Shown: positions 1 through 9,257 of the stretch, in pieces | How the letters are laid out: every line of letters begins with the position of its first letter | Numbering within the stretch: the stretch's first letter is position 1 | Source: Thalassobaculum fulvum | GTDB taxonomy: Bacteria > Pseudomonadota > Alphaproteobacteria > Thalassobaculales > Thalassobaculaceae | Assembly: GCF_014652915.1 (NCBI RefSeq) | Contig: NZ_BMZS01000008.1 | Location: forward strand, 1-64,000 | Direction: 5' to 3' | Length of the DNA: 64,000 nt | The notes under the pieces: generated by a model | Seen by the model: the letters and a program-made list of their open reading frames with translations, nothing else | Told to the model about the DNA's origin: nothing | The model's database searches: none | Position numbers and translations under genes: made by a program

Positions 1-512
1 ACCACAGCCACAGCCGAAACCGCAGCCACAGCGCCCTCAGACGCACAGTCAAGATGCACAGACAAGCTCATAAGCCAAGCCCCGAAAGACCCAGCAACGC
101 CCAGCCAAAACCAAAGCCAGACCGCCGCCTGCGCATCCCTTCCTATTCACTTGTCCAAGAGCCGCGGACCGCTGCCCCGAGGGGCGCCCCGGAGGGCTTC
201 CGGTCCGTCGCCGCGACCCGTTGTGTCCCGGCGAGGAGGCGGCTTATACGAACCCCCAAAACCGATGTCAAACACCTTTTTCGAAGTTTTTTTCGGCTTC
301 CCCCGCGCCGGCCTTTCGCGCCAGTATAGCTCGCACGCGTGAGGGGGCTTCAGGGGCCGGATCGATTAAACCGCCGGCTCAGAAAACGGACAAAACAACC
401 TGAATTCGCTCGGTTTCCTTGACACGGACAGACCGAGTGGGGATCATATGTACGGCCGCCCGGGGGAGTGGGCGCCGGCACGACATATTCCGGATCGAGG
501 AGACGCGGGCCG
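1..512. other. Gene-free leader region
   Basis: No convincing gene lies here. One plus-strand frame is open from the window edge to 342, but its translation is low-complexity (Thr/Ala/Pro/Arg-rich), has no recognisable domain and is probably chance in GC-rich DNA. Visible structure: a GC-rich inverted repeat, CGGACCG at 165-171 and CGGTCCG at 201-207, which encloses GCCCCGAGGGGC, and a T-rich tract at about 274-294. The first 60 bases are rich in CCACAGCC-type repeats. The right part carries the probable promoter of the M23 peptidase gene. Confidence 0.5.
419..447 (+). promoter_or_regulatory. Candidate sigma-70 promoter of M23 gene
   Basis: A perfect TTGACA -35 box at 419-424 is followed 17 bp later by GATCAT, a weak -10 box. 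The following bases, CATATG, are AT-rich compared with the surroundings. A start near 455 would leave a leader of about 55 nt before the ATG at 513. This is inferred from consensus match only. Confidence 0.35.
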
Positions 513-1838
513 ATGAGATGGACGAGCGCGGTGGTACTCGGGATTCTGGCCGCCGCCTGGATTGCGCTGGGTGAACCCGACAGTTCCGACGCCCGTTTCG
601 CCGAGGCAGCCTCGCCGCCGGCCGGCGGTGGCGACATCGAGCGCCCGCGGTCCGATCCGAAGTCGCTCGGCGAGGCGCATTCCTTCCCGTCGATCGACGA
701 GAAGCCGGGTCCCGAGGACCGCATCGTCACCGTGTCGCGCGGCGACACCCTGATGGGCATCCTGACCGGCAACGGCGTCGACCGCGGCAGCGCGCACGAG
801 GCGGTGCGCAGCCTCGGCACCGTGTTCGACGTCCGCCGCCTGCAGATCGGCCAGGACATCACCCTGACCTTCCAGCCGGGCTCCGACGGCGACCAGTTCC
901 TGGGGCTGGCGCTGCGCCCGTCGCCGGAGCGCGACGTGCTGGTCAAGCTCGACGACGACGGCGGGTTCGTCGCCGAGGAGGCCGAGCGCCCGCTCGACCA
1001 GCGCGACGCCTACGCCGGCGCGACCATCGAGAGCAGCCTGTACGAGGCGGCGGTGAACGCCGACATGCCGATCGACGTGCTGATGGACCTGGTCCGGGTG
1101 TTCAGCTTCGACGTCGACTTCCAGCGCGACGTCCAGCCCGGCGACCGGTTCGAGGTGCTGTACGACCGGTACGACGACGAGTTCGGCGAGCCGGTGCGCA
1201 ACGGCGAGATCCGCTACGCCGCCATGACCCTGTCCGGCAAGACCCTGTCGTTCTACCGGTTCACGCCGTCCAGCGGCCTGACCGACTATTTCGGCCCGAA
1301 CGGCCACAGCGTCCGCAAGACCCTGATGCGCACCCCGATCGACGGGGCCCGGCTGTCGTCGGGCTTCGGCAAGCGCAAGCACCCGATTCTCGGCTACACC
1401 AAGATGCACAAGGGCTCCGACTTCGCCGCCCCCACCGGCACGCCGATCATGGCCGCCGGCGACGGCGTCGTCGAGGTGGCGGGCCGCAACGGCGCCTACG
1501 GCAACTACGTGCGGATCCGCCACAACAGCGAGATCAAGACCGCCTACGCCCACGCCTCGCGGTTCGGCAAGGGCATCCGGCCCGGCGCCCGGGTGCGGCA
1601 GGGCCAGATCGTCGCCTATGTCGGCACCACCGGCCGCTCGACCGGCCCGCACCTGCACTACGAGGTGCTGCTGGGCGGCCGCCAGGTCAATCCGATGAGC
1701 GTCAAGCTGCCGGCCGGCGAGCAACTCGCGGGCAAGGACCTGAAGAAGCTGCAGGCGCTGATTCCGAACGTCGACCTGCGGGTGGCGGCGGCGCGCGACG
1801 CCAGCACCAAGGTGTTCGCCTCCAACATCGGCCGCTGA
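513..1838 (+). CDS. M23 family metallopeptidase (OapA/MepM-like)
   Basis: A 441-residue murein endopeptidase of the MepM/YebA type, which cuts peptidoglycan cross-links in the periplasm. The N-terminus is a signal or anchor segment (residues about 4-20). An OapA/LysM-like domain follows at about 70-120, a Csd3-like middle domain at about 165-260, and the peptidase domain at about 280-395. The zinc ligands are visible: H299 and D303 in MHKGSDFAAP, and H382 in GPHLHYEV. The family composition is complete. I chose ATG at 513 over GTG at 468 because it begins the hydrophobic segment and has GAGGAG 10 nt upstream. It is monocistronic and converges on the acyl-CoA synthetase gene. Confidence 0.9.
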   Translation: MRWTSAVVLGILAAAWIALGEPDSSDARFAEAASPPAGGGDIERPRSDPKSLGEAHSFPSIDEKPGPEDRIVTVSRGDTLMGILTGNGVDRGSAHEAVRSLGTVFDVRRLQIGQDITLTFQPGSDGDQFLGLALRPSPERDVLVKLDDDGGFVAEEAERPLDQRDAYAGATIESSLYEAAVNADMPIDVLMDLVRVFSFDVDFQRDVQPGDRFEVLYDRYDDEFGEPVRNGEIRYAAMTLSGKTLSFYRFTPSSGLTDYFGPNGHSVRKTLMRTPIDGARLSSGFGKRKHPILGYTKMHKGSDFAAPTGTPIMAAGDGVVEVAGRNGAYGNYVRIRHNSEIKTAYAHASRFGKGIRPGARVRQGQIVAYVGTTGRSTGPHLHYEVLLGGRQVNPMSVKLPAGEQLAGKDLKKLQALIPNVDLRVAAARDASTKVFASNIGR

Positions 1839-1888
1839 AACCCGGCCGCTGAAACCCGGCCTCTGGAGCCCGGCCACCGAAGCCGGGC
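1830..1888. repeat. Tandem 14-bp repeat and hairpin between convergent genes
   Basis: GGCCGCTGAAACCC occurs twice in tandem at 1830-1843 and 1844-1857; the first copy contains the stop codon of the M23 gene. Just downstream, GCCCGGC at 1868-1874 and GCCGGGC at 1882-1888 form a 7-bp stem. There is no T tract, so it may act as a bidirectional barrier rather than a classical terminator. Confidence 0.5.
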
Positions 1889-1917
1889 CGCCAGGACGCC
1901 GACGGCGCGACGGCCGG

Positions 1918-4002
1918 CTATCCGGCCGTCCGGACCAGCGCGTCGACCGCCACGACGCCGGATTCGCCGACGATGACCGGGTTGGCCTCGGCCTCCTCGA
2001 CCCGGCGGTCCGGATCGGCCCCGAGGCGCGACAGCGCCGCCACCGCCTCCGCCAGGGCCGCCAGGTCTCCCCTCGGCCGGCCGCGCCAGCCGTCGAGCGC
2101 CGCGAACCCCTTGACCTCGGCGATCATCGACCGGGCGGTCGCCGGGTCGACCGGCGCCAGCCGGACCGCCACGTCGCGGTACAGCTCGGCGAAGATGCCG
2201 CCGGCCCCGACCGTGACCACCGGGCCGGCCTCCGGATCCAGCCGGTAGCCGATCAGCGCCTCGCCGACCCCGCGCGCCATCGACTGGATCAGCCAGCCCT
2301 CGAGCCGCGCCGACGGTGCGGTCTCCATGAGCCTGGCCCGCATCGCGTCGCGGGCCGCCTCGACCGCCGCCCGGTCGGCAAGGCCGAGTGCCACCGCTCC
2401 GGCCTCGGTCTTGTGCGGCAGGTCGGCCGACACCGCCTTCAGCACCACCGGATAGTCGAGGCCGTCCGGCACCGGATCGTCGGGACCGAGCAGCCGGCGG
2501 CCGACCGTCGGCACCCCGAGCCGGTCGAGCAGGTCGAGCCCGGCCGCCTCGTCCAGGGTGGCGCCGGCCGGCACCGCCCCGAAGTCCGGCGGCACGATTC
2601 CGGCCGTCAGGTCGCGCGGCGGCGCCCAGGCCAGGAACGCCCGTACCGCATCGGCCATCGATTCGACGGTCCGGAACCCGGCGACCCCGCCGGCCGCCAG
2701 CATCGCCAGCGCCCGGTCGGCCTGCGGCAGCGGCACCGCCGCCAGCGGCGTCCCATGGCCCGCACAGTCGATGATCGGTTGCACCGCCCGCTCGGGCAGG
2801 AACTGCGCTGACGAGCCGATCGCGGCCACCACCGCGCCGTACTCGCCGGAGTCGAGCAGCCCGTCGAGCACCGCCTTCATGACCTCGTAGCGGGCGCCGG
2901 CCAGCGTCACGTCGATCAGCCGGCCGCCCTTCACCTCCAGCCCGTGCGCCGCCTTCACGGCCTCGCGCAGGGCCGGGCTGGCCCCCGCCAGCGCCACCCC
3001 GGCGCCGCCCAGCCGGTCGACCGCCATGGCGCCGCCGCCGCCGGTGGTAGTGACGACCGCCACCGGACGCCCGGCCCGGCCCGGGTCCGGCTGCCGGCCG
3101 TTCAGCAGTGCCGGCAGCTCCAGCAGCGCCTCGAACTGGTCGACCCGCAGGATGCCGTGGTCGCGGAAGAACGCGTCGGCCGCGAGGTCGGAGCCGAGCA
3201 GCGCCCCGGTGTGCGACACCGCCAGCGCCTGGGCCTCCGGCGACCGCCCCAGCTTGTAGGCGACGATCGGCTTGCCGGCGGCGTGCGCGGCCCGCGCGAA
3301 GGCGGCCAGCCGCTCCGGCCGGCGCAGGGTCTCCAGAAACAGCAGGAACGCGTCGACCTCCGGCAGCGCCGCCGCCGCCTCGCCGATCGCGCCGACGTCG
3401 AGGTCGGCCTCGTTGCCGAGCGACACCAGGTGCGCGAAGCCGATCCCCCGGGCCGCCCCGCGCGACAGCAGGGTGCCGATCAGCGACCCTGACTGCGACA
3501 GCGCCATCAGCCGCCCGGGCACCAGCGAATCGGTCTCCAGGGCCGCGTTGGTGGTGAACGGCACCCGGTCGACGATGTTCGCCGCCCCCATGGAGTTCGG
3601 CCCCAGCAGGCGCATGCCCCCGGCCCGGGCCCGCGCGACCAGCCGGTCCTGGTGCGCGCGGCCCTCGGGGCCGGTCTCGGCGAAGCCGTCGGCCAGAATC
3701 GTGGCGACCTTGACCCCGAGTCCGGCGGCCTCCACCACCGCCTCCTCGACCCGGTCGGTGCCGGTCACGATGTAGACGTGGTCCGGGACCTCCGGCAGCG
3801 CCGACAGCGACGGCCAGGCCTTCTCGCCCAGCACCGTCTCGCGCCGCGGGTTCACCGGATACAACGAGCCGGCGTAGCCGTGCTTGCGCAGGAACCGCAC
3901 CGGCCGGGCGGCGTCCTTCCTGGGATCGTCGGAGGCCCCGACGACGGCGACGACCTTGGGCCGCAGCAACGCCTGCAGCCACGGGGCGATCGGATCGGAC
4001 AT
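1918..4002 (-). CDS. Acyl-CoA synthetase, ADP/NDP-forming (acetate--CoA ligase family)
   Basis: A 694-residue ADP-forming acyl-CoA synthetase that would activate a carboxylic acid to its CoA thioester. A CoA-binding Rossmann domain is at the N-terminus (VVGASDDP near residue 20). Succinyl-CoA-ligase-like domains follow, and H264 in SHTGALLG fits the phospho-histidine region. An ATP-grasp domain fills about 470-694. The fused alpha-beta layout is typical of bacterial members. ATG at 4002 has GAGG 6 nt upstream and is preferred over TTG at 4014, which would overlap the preceding stop. It is the last gene of the operon with the acyl-CoA dehydrogenase, PrpD and HAD genes, so the substrate is probably an organic acid made or taken up by that pathway. 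The exact acid is unknown. Confidence 0.88.
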   Translation of the reverse strand: MSDPIAPWLQALLRPKVVAVVGASDDPRKDAARPVRFLRKHGYAGSLYPVNPRRETVLGEKAWPSLSALPEVPDHVYIVTGTDRVEEAVVEAAGLGVKVATILADGFAETGPEGRAHQDRLVARARAGGMRLLGPNSMGAANIVDRVPFTTNAALETDSLVPGRLMALSQSGSLIGTLLSRGAARGIGFAHLVSLGNEADLDVGAIGEAAAALPEVDAFLLFLETLRRPERLAAFARAAHAAGKPIVAYKLGRSPEAQALAVSHTGALLGSDLAADAFFRDHGILRVDQFEALLELPALLNGRQPDPGRAGRPVAVVTTTGGGGAMAVDRLGGAGVALAGASPALREAVKAAHGLEVKGGRLIDVTLAGARYEVMKAVLDGLLDSGEYGAVVAAIGSSAQFLPERAVQPIIDCAGHGTPLAAVPLPQADRALAMLAAGGVAGFRTVESMADAVRAFLAWAPPRDLTAGIVPPDFGAVPAGATLDEAAGLDLLDRLGVPTVGRRLLGPDDPVPDGLDYPVVLKAVSADLPHKTEAGAVALGLADRAAVEAARDAMRARLMETAPSARLEGWLIQSMARGVGEALIGYRLDPEAGPVVTVGAGGIFAELYRDVAVRLAPVDPATARSMIAEVKGFAALDGWRGRPRGDLAALAEAVAALSRLGADPDRRVEEAEANPVIVGESGVVAVDALVRTAG

Positions 4003-4010
4003 CGGATGCC

Positions 4011-5183
4011 TCAAGCCTGCGGTTTCGGCGGACGCTGCGAGAACCGCCGGCCGAACACGCCCTCGGCGATGCGGTTCTTCATCATCTCCAGGCTGCCGCC
4101 GGCGATCTGCCAGCCGCGCGCCCGCCGCCAGCAGTATTCCACCAGGCTCTCGTCGCTATAGCCGAGCGCGCCCAGGACCTGCATCGATTCGTTGGCGGCG
4201 AAGAACCCGGCCTCGTTGCACAGGTACTTCACCAGCGCCGTCTCGTAGGCGTCAGGCAGCCGGTCGACGGCCCGCGCCGCCACCCGGTACAGCATCAGCT
4301 GGGCCGCCTCCATCCTCGCGGCCATCTCGGCGAACTTCCACTGGATGCCCTGGAAGTCGCTGAGGGTGCGGCCGAACTGCTTGCGGGTCTCGGCATGCGC
4401 GCGGGCGATGTCGAAGGCGTGCCGGCCGAACGCCAGGGCGCGCGCCGAATTGCCGAGCCGCTCGACGTTGAAGGCGGCGATCTGCTTCTTGAAGCCGCCC
4501 TCGCGCAGCAGCACGTTGGCGGCCGGCACGTGGACGTCCTCGAAGTACAGCTGGCACCACTCGTCGCCGCCGACGTAGCGCACCGGCTTGCCCATGGTGA
4601 AGCCGGGCGCGCCGCGCTCGATCAGCACCGAGCCGATGCCGTCGATCCCGCGGCCGTAGCGCACGTAGACCAGGAACAGCTCGGCGTCCGGACTGTGCGA
4701 CGAGAACACCTTGGTGCCGTTGATCCGGAAGCCGTCGCCGTCCGGGGTCGCGGTGGTGGTCAGGTCGGTCGCCGCCGAGCCGGCCTCCGGCTCGCTCATG
4801 CCGAGCGAGATCGCCATCTCGCCGGCCAGCAGCCGGCCGAGGTAGCGCTGCTTCTGGTCCGGCGTGGCGAACTCCGCGAAGGTGCGGATCGGCCCGAAAT
4901 TGCCGGCCTGAACCACGTCGGCCGAGCGCGGGCAGACCGACGCCACCGCCTCGATCGCCAGGATCGCGTCCATCAGCGTGCCGCCGGCGCCGCCGTCCGC
5001 CTCCGCGAAGGTCATGCCGAGCAGCCCCTGCTCCGCCATCAGCCTGGCGACGTCGAACGGAAACGCCGTCTCGTGCGCACGGGCCAGGGCACCGGCGGCC
5101 AGATGCCGCTCGGCGAAGCCGCGCACCGAGTCGCGGAAGAGGATCTGCTCCTCGGTGAGCAGGTCTTCGAACAGGGAAGTCAT
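4011..5183 (-). CDS. Acyl-CoA dehydrogenase family protein
   Basis: A 390-residue FAD-dependent acyl-CoA dehydrogenase that oxidises an acyl-CoA at the alpha-beta bond and passes electrons to ETF. The helical N-domain (about 5-120), the beta domain with MSEPEAGS near 129-136, and the C-terminal helical domain with TRKQFGR are all present. The usual C-terminal EGT catalytic glutamate is absent; the local motif is QIAGGSLEM. A glutamate sits at E241 in NVERLGNS, the helix-G place used as base by isovaleryl-CoA dehydrogenase. This suggests a branched-chain or bulky substrate but does not prove it. The stop lies 8 bp before the synthetase ATG, so the two are translationally close. Confidence 0.9.
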   Translation of the reverse strand: MTSLFEDLLTEEQILFRDSVRGFAERHLAAGALARAHETAFPFDVARLMAEQGLLGMTFAEADGGAGGTLMDAILAIEAVASVCPRSADVVQAGNFGPIRTFAEFATPDQKQRYLGRLLAGEMAISLGMSEPEAGSAATDLTTTATPDGDGFRINGTKVFSSHSPDAELFLVYVRYGRGIDGIGSVLIERGAPGFTMGKPVRYVGGDEWCQLYFEDVHVPAANVLLREGGFKKQIAAFNVERLGNSARALAFGRHAFDIARAHAETRKQFGRTLSDFQGIQWKFAEMAARMEAAQLMLYRVAARAVDRLPDAYETALVKYLCNEAGFFAANESMQVLGALGYSDESLVEYCWRRARGWQIAGGSLEMMKNRIAEGVFGRRFSQRPPKPQA

Positions 5184-5244
5184 GAGCCGTTGTCTCCGGT
5201 CGGCGACGGGAAGGGAGGAAAGACGAGTGGGCGGACCCGCCGGG

Positions 5245-6621
5245 TTATTCGGCCGCCTCCGCCAGGGCCGCCCCCGCCATCAGGTCGCGGACCGGGCGCG
5301 TGCCGCCGAGCCCCTGCAGGGACGCCAGCAGTTCGGCCGCCCGCGCCGGCCCCAGCACCGGCTCAGCCAGCTCGCGGAACTTGTCGGCCAGGTCGGCGTC
5401 GGTCAGCGGGTTGTCGGGGTCGCCCTTGCGGGTCGGCGCGAACCGCTCGAGCCGGCGGCCGTCGCGGGTGACGACGGCGACCCGGGCCGAGCGCGCCTTC
5501 GGGAACGCCGCCTGGCAGTCCGGGTCGACGGTGTGCACCACCCGGGCCGCGACCGAGCGGACCGCCGGGTCGGCCATCGCCGCGTCCTCGAAGGCGGCCC
5601 GTCGCACCGAGCCCAGCACCAGGGCGGCGCCGACGCAGTACGGCAGGCTGAACTTGGCCTCGAACACGGTCGCCGGGGTCGGGTTGCCGCAGATCTCCTT
5701 GGACTTGGCGTAGGAGCCGACCTCGATGCGCTCGACATCGGCCTCGCCGAGCCCGTGCTCGTCGGCCAGCGCCCGCACCGCGTCGACCGCGGCGTGGACG
5801 TGGCCGCAGGCGGCGTGGTTCTTGAAGGTCATGCGGGTGATGGTCCAGTCCGCCCCGAGATCGGCGGTGACCGCGTCCCAGTCGATCACGGTGTCGCGGC
5901 TCATCGCCACGGCGAAGCCGCGCGGCCCCTCGAGCGCGTCGAGCGCGCCGGTCACCCCCTCGGCCGCCAGCCGCGCCGCCAGCAGCCCGGCCTCGGCCGC
6001 CCGCCCGGAATGCAGCGGCTTGCTCATGGCGTCGGCCAGGAACGCCTGCTGCAGGCCGGCCGCCATGGTGGTCACCGTGGCCAGCGCGTGCGAGGTCTGC
6101 CGGTCGTCCAGCCCGAAGACCACGGCGGCCGCCGCGGCGGCGCCGAAGCAGCCGACGGTCGCGGTGGTATGCCAGAAGTCGTAGTGCCGCGGATTGACCG
6201 CGACCGCGATCCGGTTGGAGACCTCGTAGCCGGCCACCACGCCGGCCAGCAGGGTCTCGCCGTCGGCCCCGGCCAGTTCGGCCGCCGCCAGCGCCGCCGC
6301 GATGGTCGGGGCGCCCGGGTGGTACAGGCCGTCGCGGTAGATGTCGTCGAACTCGACGGTGTGGGCGGCTGTGCCGTTGATCAGCGCGGCCGCCTGCCCG
6401 CCTGCCGGCGTGCCCGCCGGCAGCAGGGTGGCGCCGCCCTGCCCGACCTGGTCGGCGAGCGCCTTTGCCACCAGCGTCGCCGGCGGCAGCACGCCGCCCG
6501 GCAGGGTCGCCGCGAACCAGTCGATCACCGCCCGCCGGGCATGGTGCCGAACCCTGTCGTCGAGGCCGGCGGCGGGCAGCCCCGCCGAGAACGCACCGAA
6601 GCGCTCGAGTACCGTGGCCAT
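5245..6621 (-). CDS. MmgE/PrpD family protein
   Basis: A 458-residue member of the MmgE/PrpD fold, which includes 2-methylcitrate dehydratase, cis-aconitate decarboxylase and several uncharacterised dehydratases. The full family length is present, with an all-helical domain and the C-terminal alpha/beta lid. The family is found in many organic-acid catabolic operons, where its substrate cannot be told from sequence. Here it lies between a HAD dehalogenase gene (10 bp upstream) and an acyl-CoA dehydrogenase gene (61 bp downstream). There is no prpB or prpC beside it, so a methylcitrate role is unlikely. A dehydratase or decarboxylase on a dicarboxylate-like acid is my inference. Confidence 0.88.
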   Translation of the reverse strand: MATVLERFGAFSAGLPAAGLDDRVRHHARRAVIDWFAATLPGGVLPPATLVAKALADQVGQGGATLLPAGTPAGGQAAALINGTAAHTVEFDDIYRDGLYHPGAPTIAAALAAAELAGADGETLLAGVVAGYEVSNRIAVAVNPRHYDFWHTTATVGCFGAAAAAAVVFGLDDRQTSHALATVTTMAAGLQQAFLADAMSKPLHSGRAAEAGLLAARLAAEGVTGALDALEGPRGFAVAMSRDTVIDWDAVTADLGADWTITRMTFKNHAACGHVHAAVDAVRALADEHGLGEADVERIEVGSYAKSKEICGNPTPATVFEAKFSLPYCVGAALVLGSVRRAAFEDAAMADPAVRSVAARVVHTVDPDCQAAFPKARSARVAVVTRDGRRLERFAPTRKGDPDNPLTDADLADKFRELAEPVLGPARAAELLASLQGLGGTRPVRDLMAGAALAEAAE

Positions 6622-6631
6622 CGTTTCCTCC

Positions 6632-7357
6632 TCAGCAACCGAGCCTGTCGGCGAGTTCTTCCATGCCGCCGACGACCTGGTCCCAGGCCTCCTCGGCTTT
6701 CAGGTCCTTGGTCTGGTTCGGGCCGTATTCGTCGGGACGCAGGATGAACGCGGTCCGGAACCCGAGGTCGCGCGCCGCTCGCAGGTCGCCGTTGTGGGCG
6801 GCCGTCATCATCACCTCCTCGGGCCGCAGGCCGAGCCAGTCGGCGCCGGTCAGGTAGACGGTGGGAACCGGCTTGTAGTTCCGGGCCGGCTCGGCTCCGA
6901 GGATGGTGTCCCAGGGCAGGCCGGCGTGCTTGGCCATGTTCACCATCAGCGCGACGTTGCCGTTCGACATGGTCGCCAGGATGAATCGCTTCTTCAGGCG
7001 GGTCAGGCCGGGCACGCAGTCGGGCCAGGGGTCGAGCCGGTGCCAGGCTCGGTTCAGGTGCTCGAGCTCGTCGGCCGGCAGCGGATCGAGGCCGAACTCC
7101 TCCAGCAGGGCGAGCAGGCTCGTTCGATGCAGGTCGTCCAGCCGCACGTACGGCTTCTCGCCGCGCCGCACCGGCTCCATCGACGGCTGGTACTTGGCCC
7201 GCCAGCGATCCGCGAACTCGTACGGATCGACCGCCCAGCCCTTGACCCGGGCCACCGCCTCGACCTCGCGGGCGATGCTGTTGCGCCAGTCGACGACGGT
7301 GCCGAACACGTCGAACACCAGCGCCTTAACTTCCGGCTTCAAGTCGGATTCGGCCAC
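6632..7357 (-). CDS. Haloacid dehalogenase type II (HAD superfamily)
   Basis: A 241-residue HAD hydrolase of the (S)-2-haloacid dehalogenase type. Motif I is FDVFGT with nucleophile D16, motif II is TMSNGN, and motif III is in ARNYKPVP. The final motif AAHNGDL matches the dehalogenase AAHxxDL rather than the phosphatase DD pair. The reaction of true members is hydrolytic dehalogenation of 2-haloalkanoates to 2-hydroxy acids, but many homologues act on other substrates. GTG at 7357 is chosen because GGAGGAG lies just upstream and the homologous part begins there; an upstream extension to 7459 would run through the promoter. It is the first gene of the operon and diverges from the ABC importer. 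Confidence 0.85.
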   Translation of the reverse strand: MAESDLKPEVKALVFDVFGTVVDWRNSIAREVEAVARVKGWAVDPYEFADRWRAKYQPSMEPVRRGEKPYVRLDDLHRTSLLALLEEFGLDPLPADELEHLNRAWHRLDPWPDCVPGLTRLKKRFILATMSNGNVALMVNMAKHAGLPWDTILGAEPARNYKPVPTVYLTGADWLGLRPEEVMMTAAHNGDLRAARDLGFRTAFILRPDEYGPNQTKDLKAEEAWDQVVGGMEELADRLGC

Positions 7358-7415
7358 GCTCTCCTCCCGCCCGCCGCGCGGGCTCTTTCTTGACCCCCGG
7401 TACGGGGCGTGAAAA

Positions 7416-7443
7416 TGTATACAAGCGCTCCAGGGCGCGGCAA
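7416..7443 (-). promoter_or_regulatory. Candidate promoter of the HAD operon with overlapping operator
   Basis: On the minus strand TTGCCG (7438-7443) and TATACA (7416-7421) are separated by 16 bp and fit a sigma-70 promoter whose start would lie about 50 nt before the GTG at 7357. The -10 box lies inside the perfect palindrome TGTATACA at 7416-7423. That palindrome resembles FadR/GntR-family operators and has a near match at 13810-13821. Promoter strength and regulator are inferred. Confidence 0.4.
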
Positions 7444-7625
7444 CCGGCGGTCTCAACAACGCCGGTGAAAACGAACGCAGGGAACGGGGAGGCCGGCAAC
7501 CGGAGAGTTGCCCCTATCCGTACATCCGTCCGCGGCGGCCCGAGGGTATCGGGTTCAAGGCGGACTGCAGGACCGATCGGATCGGGACGAGCCCGAGCCG
7601 CGTCGATTGGGAAGGAGACGTCCAA

Positions 7626-9242
7626 ATGAATTCAGGACTCAAGACACTGGCGGCCTCGCTCGCGGTCGGCGCCGCGCTCAGCCTCGGGCTGGGCGGGGCG
7701 ATCGCGGCGGAGACCCCGAAGAAGGGTGGTGTGCTGAAATTCGTGGTGCCGGCCGAGCCGCCGAGCTTCGACGGCCACCGCGAGACCACCTTCGCCCTGG
7801 TCCATCCGATCGCACCGTTCTACAGCCTGCTGGTCAAGCAGAACCCGCAGAACTCGATGGACCCGACGGACATCATCTGCGACCTGTGCACGGAGATGCC
7901 GAAGCCGACCGACGGCGGCAAGACCTACACCTTCAAGCTCCGCAAGGGCGTCACCTTCGAGGACGGCGCGCCGCTGACCGCCGCCGACGTGAAGGCGACC
8001 TACGACAAGATCATCTTCCCGCCGGCCGACATCAGCTCGGCCCGCAAGGCCTACTTCGTCATGGTCGAGTCGGTCGAGACGCCTGACGACGAGACCGTGG
8101 TCTTCAAGCTGAAGTACCCGTCGTCGGCCTTCATCCCGGCGCTGGCCATGCCGTTCAACTTCATCTACGACGACGCCAAGCTCGCCCAGGACATGCACTG
8201 GTACGAGAAGAACATTCTCGGCAGCGGCCCGTTCCAGAAGGCCGAGCGCCAGGCCGGCGCGTTCATCAAGGGCACCGCCAACCCGAACTACTACGAGAAG
8301 GGCAAGCCCTACCTCGACGGCTTCGAGGCGATCTTCGCCAAGAAGGAATCGCTGCGCGTCCAGGCGATCCGTGGCGACCGTGCCGCCATCGAGTTCCGCG
8401 GCTTCCCGCCGCAGAGCCGCGACGATCTGGTCAAGGCGCTGGGCAAGGACATCACCGTCCAGGAGAGCGACTGGAACTGCGTGCTGCTGATCACGCCGAA
8501 CCATCGCAAGAAGCCGTTCGACGACGTCCGCGTCCGCCGGGCGCTGACGCTGGCGGTCGACCGCTGGGGCGGCTCGCAGTACCTGTCGAAGATCGCCATC
8601 GTGAAGACGGTCGGCGGCATCGTGTTCCCGGGCCACCCGCTGGCGGCCAACAAGGAAGAGCTGCAGCAGCTCGCCGGCTACTGGCCCGACCTCGCCAAGA
8701 GCCGGGCCGAGGCCAAGCGGCTGCTCAAGGAAGCCGGCATCCCCGAGGGCTTCAAGTTCGTGCTGAACAACCGGGCGGTCGACCAGCCGTACAAGATCGT
8801 CGGCACCTGGCTGATCGACCAGTGGAAGCAGATCGGCCTCGCCGTCGAGCAGCAGGTGCAGCCGACCGGGCCGTTCTACGACACCCTGCGCAAGAAGCAG
8901 GACTTCGACGTGTCGATCGACTTCAACTGCCAGTCGGTCGTCAACCCGCTGCTGGACGTCTCGAAGTTCATCTCCGAGGACACCTCGGGCAGCCAGTACG
9001 GCGGCTACACGAACCGTGAGGTCGACGAGCTGTTCAACGCGATGAACCAGACCGACGACCAGGCCGCGCAGCGCGAGAAGATGCGCCGGATGGAGAAGAT
9101 CGTCCTCGACGAGGAGGCGCTCGGCTTCATCACCATGTGGTGGTACCGGATCATCCCGCACCGGTCCTACGTGAAGGGCTGGAACGTCAGCCCCAGCCAC
9201 TACCTGAACCAGCAGCTGGCCGACGTCTGGCTCGACCAGTAA
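7626..9242 (+). CDS. ABC transporter substrate-binding protein (family 5)
   Basis: A 538-residue periplasmic solute-binding protein of the peptide/opine/nickel family (SBP_bac_5). Residues 1-28 form a signal peptide ending in GAIA-AE. The mature part starts with the family's KGGVLKF segment and holds FKLRKGVTFEDG typical of DppA-like proteins. A strong AAGGAGA ribosome site precedes the ATG. It is the first gene of an importer operon with two permease genes. Family 5 binders take dipeptides, but also opines, glutathione, sugars and organic acids, so the ligand is not known. The divergent acyl-CoA genes hint at a carboxylate. A stable hairpin after the gene may raise its expression relative to the permeases. 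Confidence 0.92.
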   Translation: MNSGLKTLAASLAVGAALSLGLGGAIAAETPKKGGVLKFVVPAEPPSFDGHRETTFALVHPIAPFYSLLVKQNPQNSMDPTDIICDLCTEMPKPTDGGKTYTFKLRKGVTFEDGAPLTAADVKATYDKIIFPPADISSARKAYFVMVESVETPDDETVVFKLKYPSSAFIPALAMPFNFIYDDAKLAQDMHWYEKNILGSGPFQKAERQAGAFIKGTANPNYYEKGKPYLDGFEAIFAKKESLRVQAIRGDRAAIEFRGFPPQSRDDLVKALGKDITVQESDWNCVLLITPNHRKKPFDDVRVRRALTLAVDRWGGSQYLSKIAIVKTVGGIVFPGHPLAANKEELQQLAGYWPDLAKSRAEAKRLLKEAGIPEGFKFVLNNRAVDQPYKIVGTWLIDQWKQIGLAVEQQVQPTGPFYDTLRKKQDFDVSIDFNCQSVVNPLLDVSKFISEDTSGSQYGGYTNREVDELFNAMNQTDDQAAQREKMRRMEKIVLDEEALGFITMWWYRIIPHRSYVKGWNVSPSHYLNQQLADVWLDQ

Positions 9243-9257
9243 CCGCCGCTGTGCAGA

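Noticed and set aside
1-342. Plus-strand frame open from the window edge
   Set aside because: Low-complexity translation, no domain, no codon-position pattern like the neighbours; it may also be read on the other strand just as well.
7358-7459. Upstream extension of the HAD gene
   Set aside because: It would run through the candidate promoter and operator, and the strong GGAGGAG site supports GTG at 7357.
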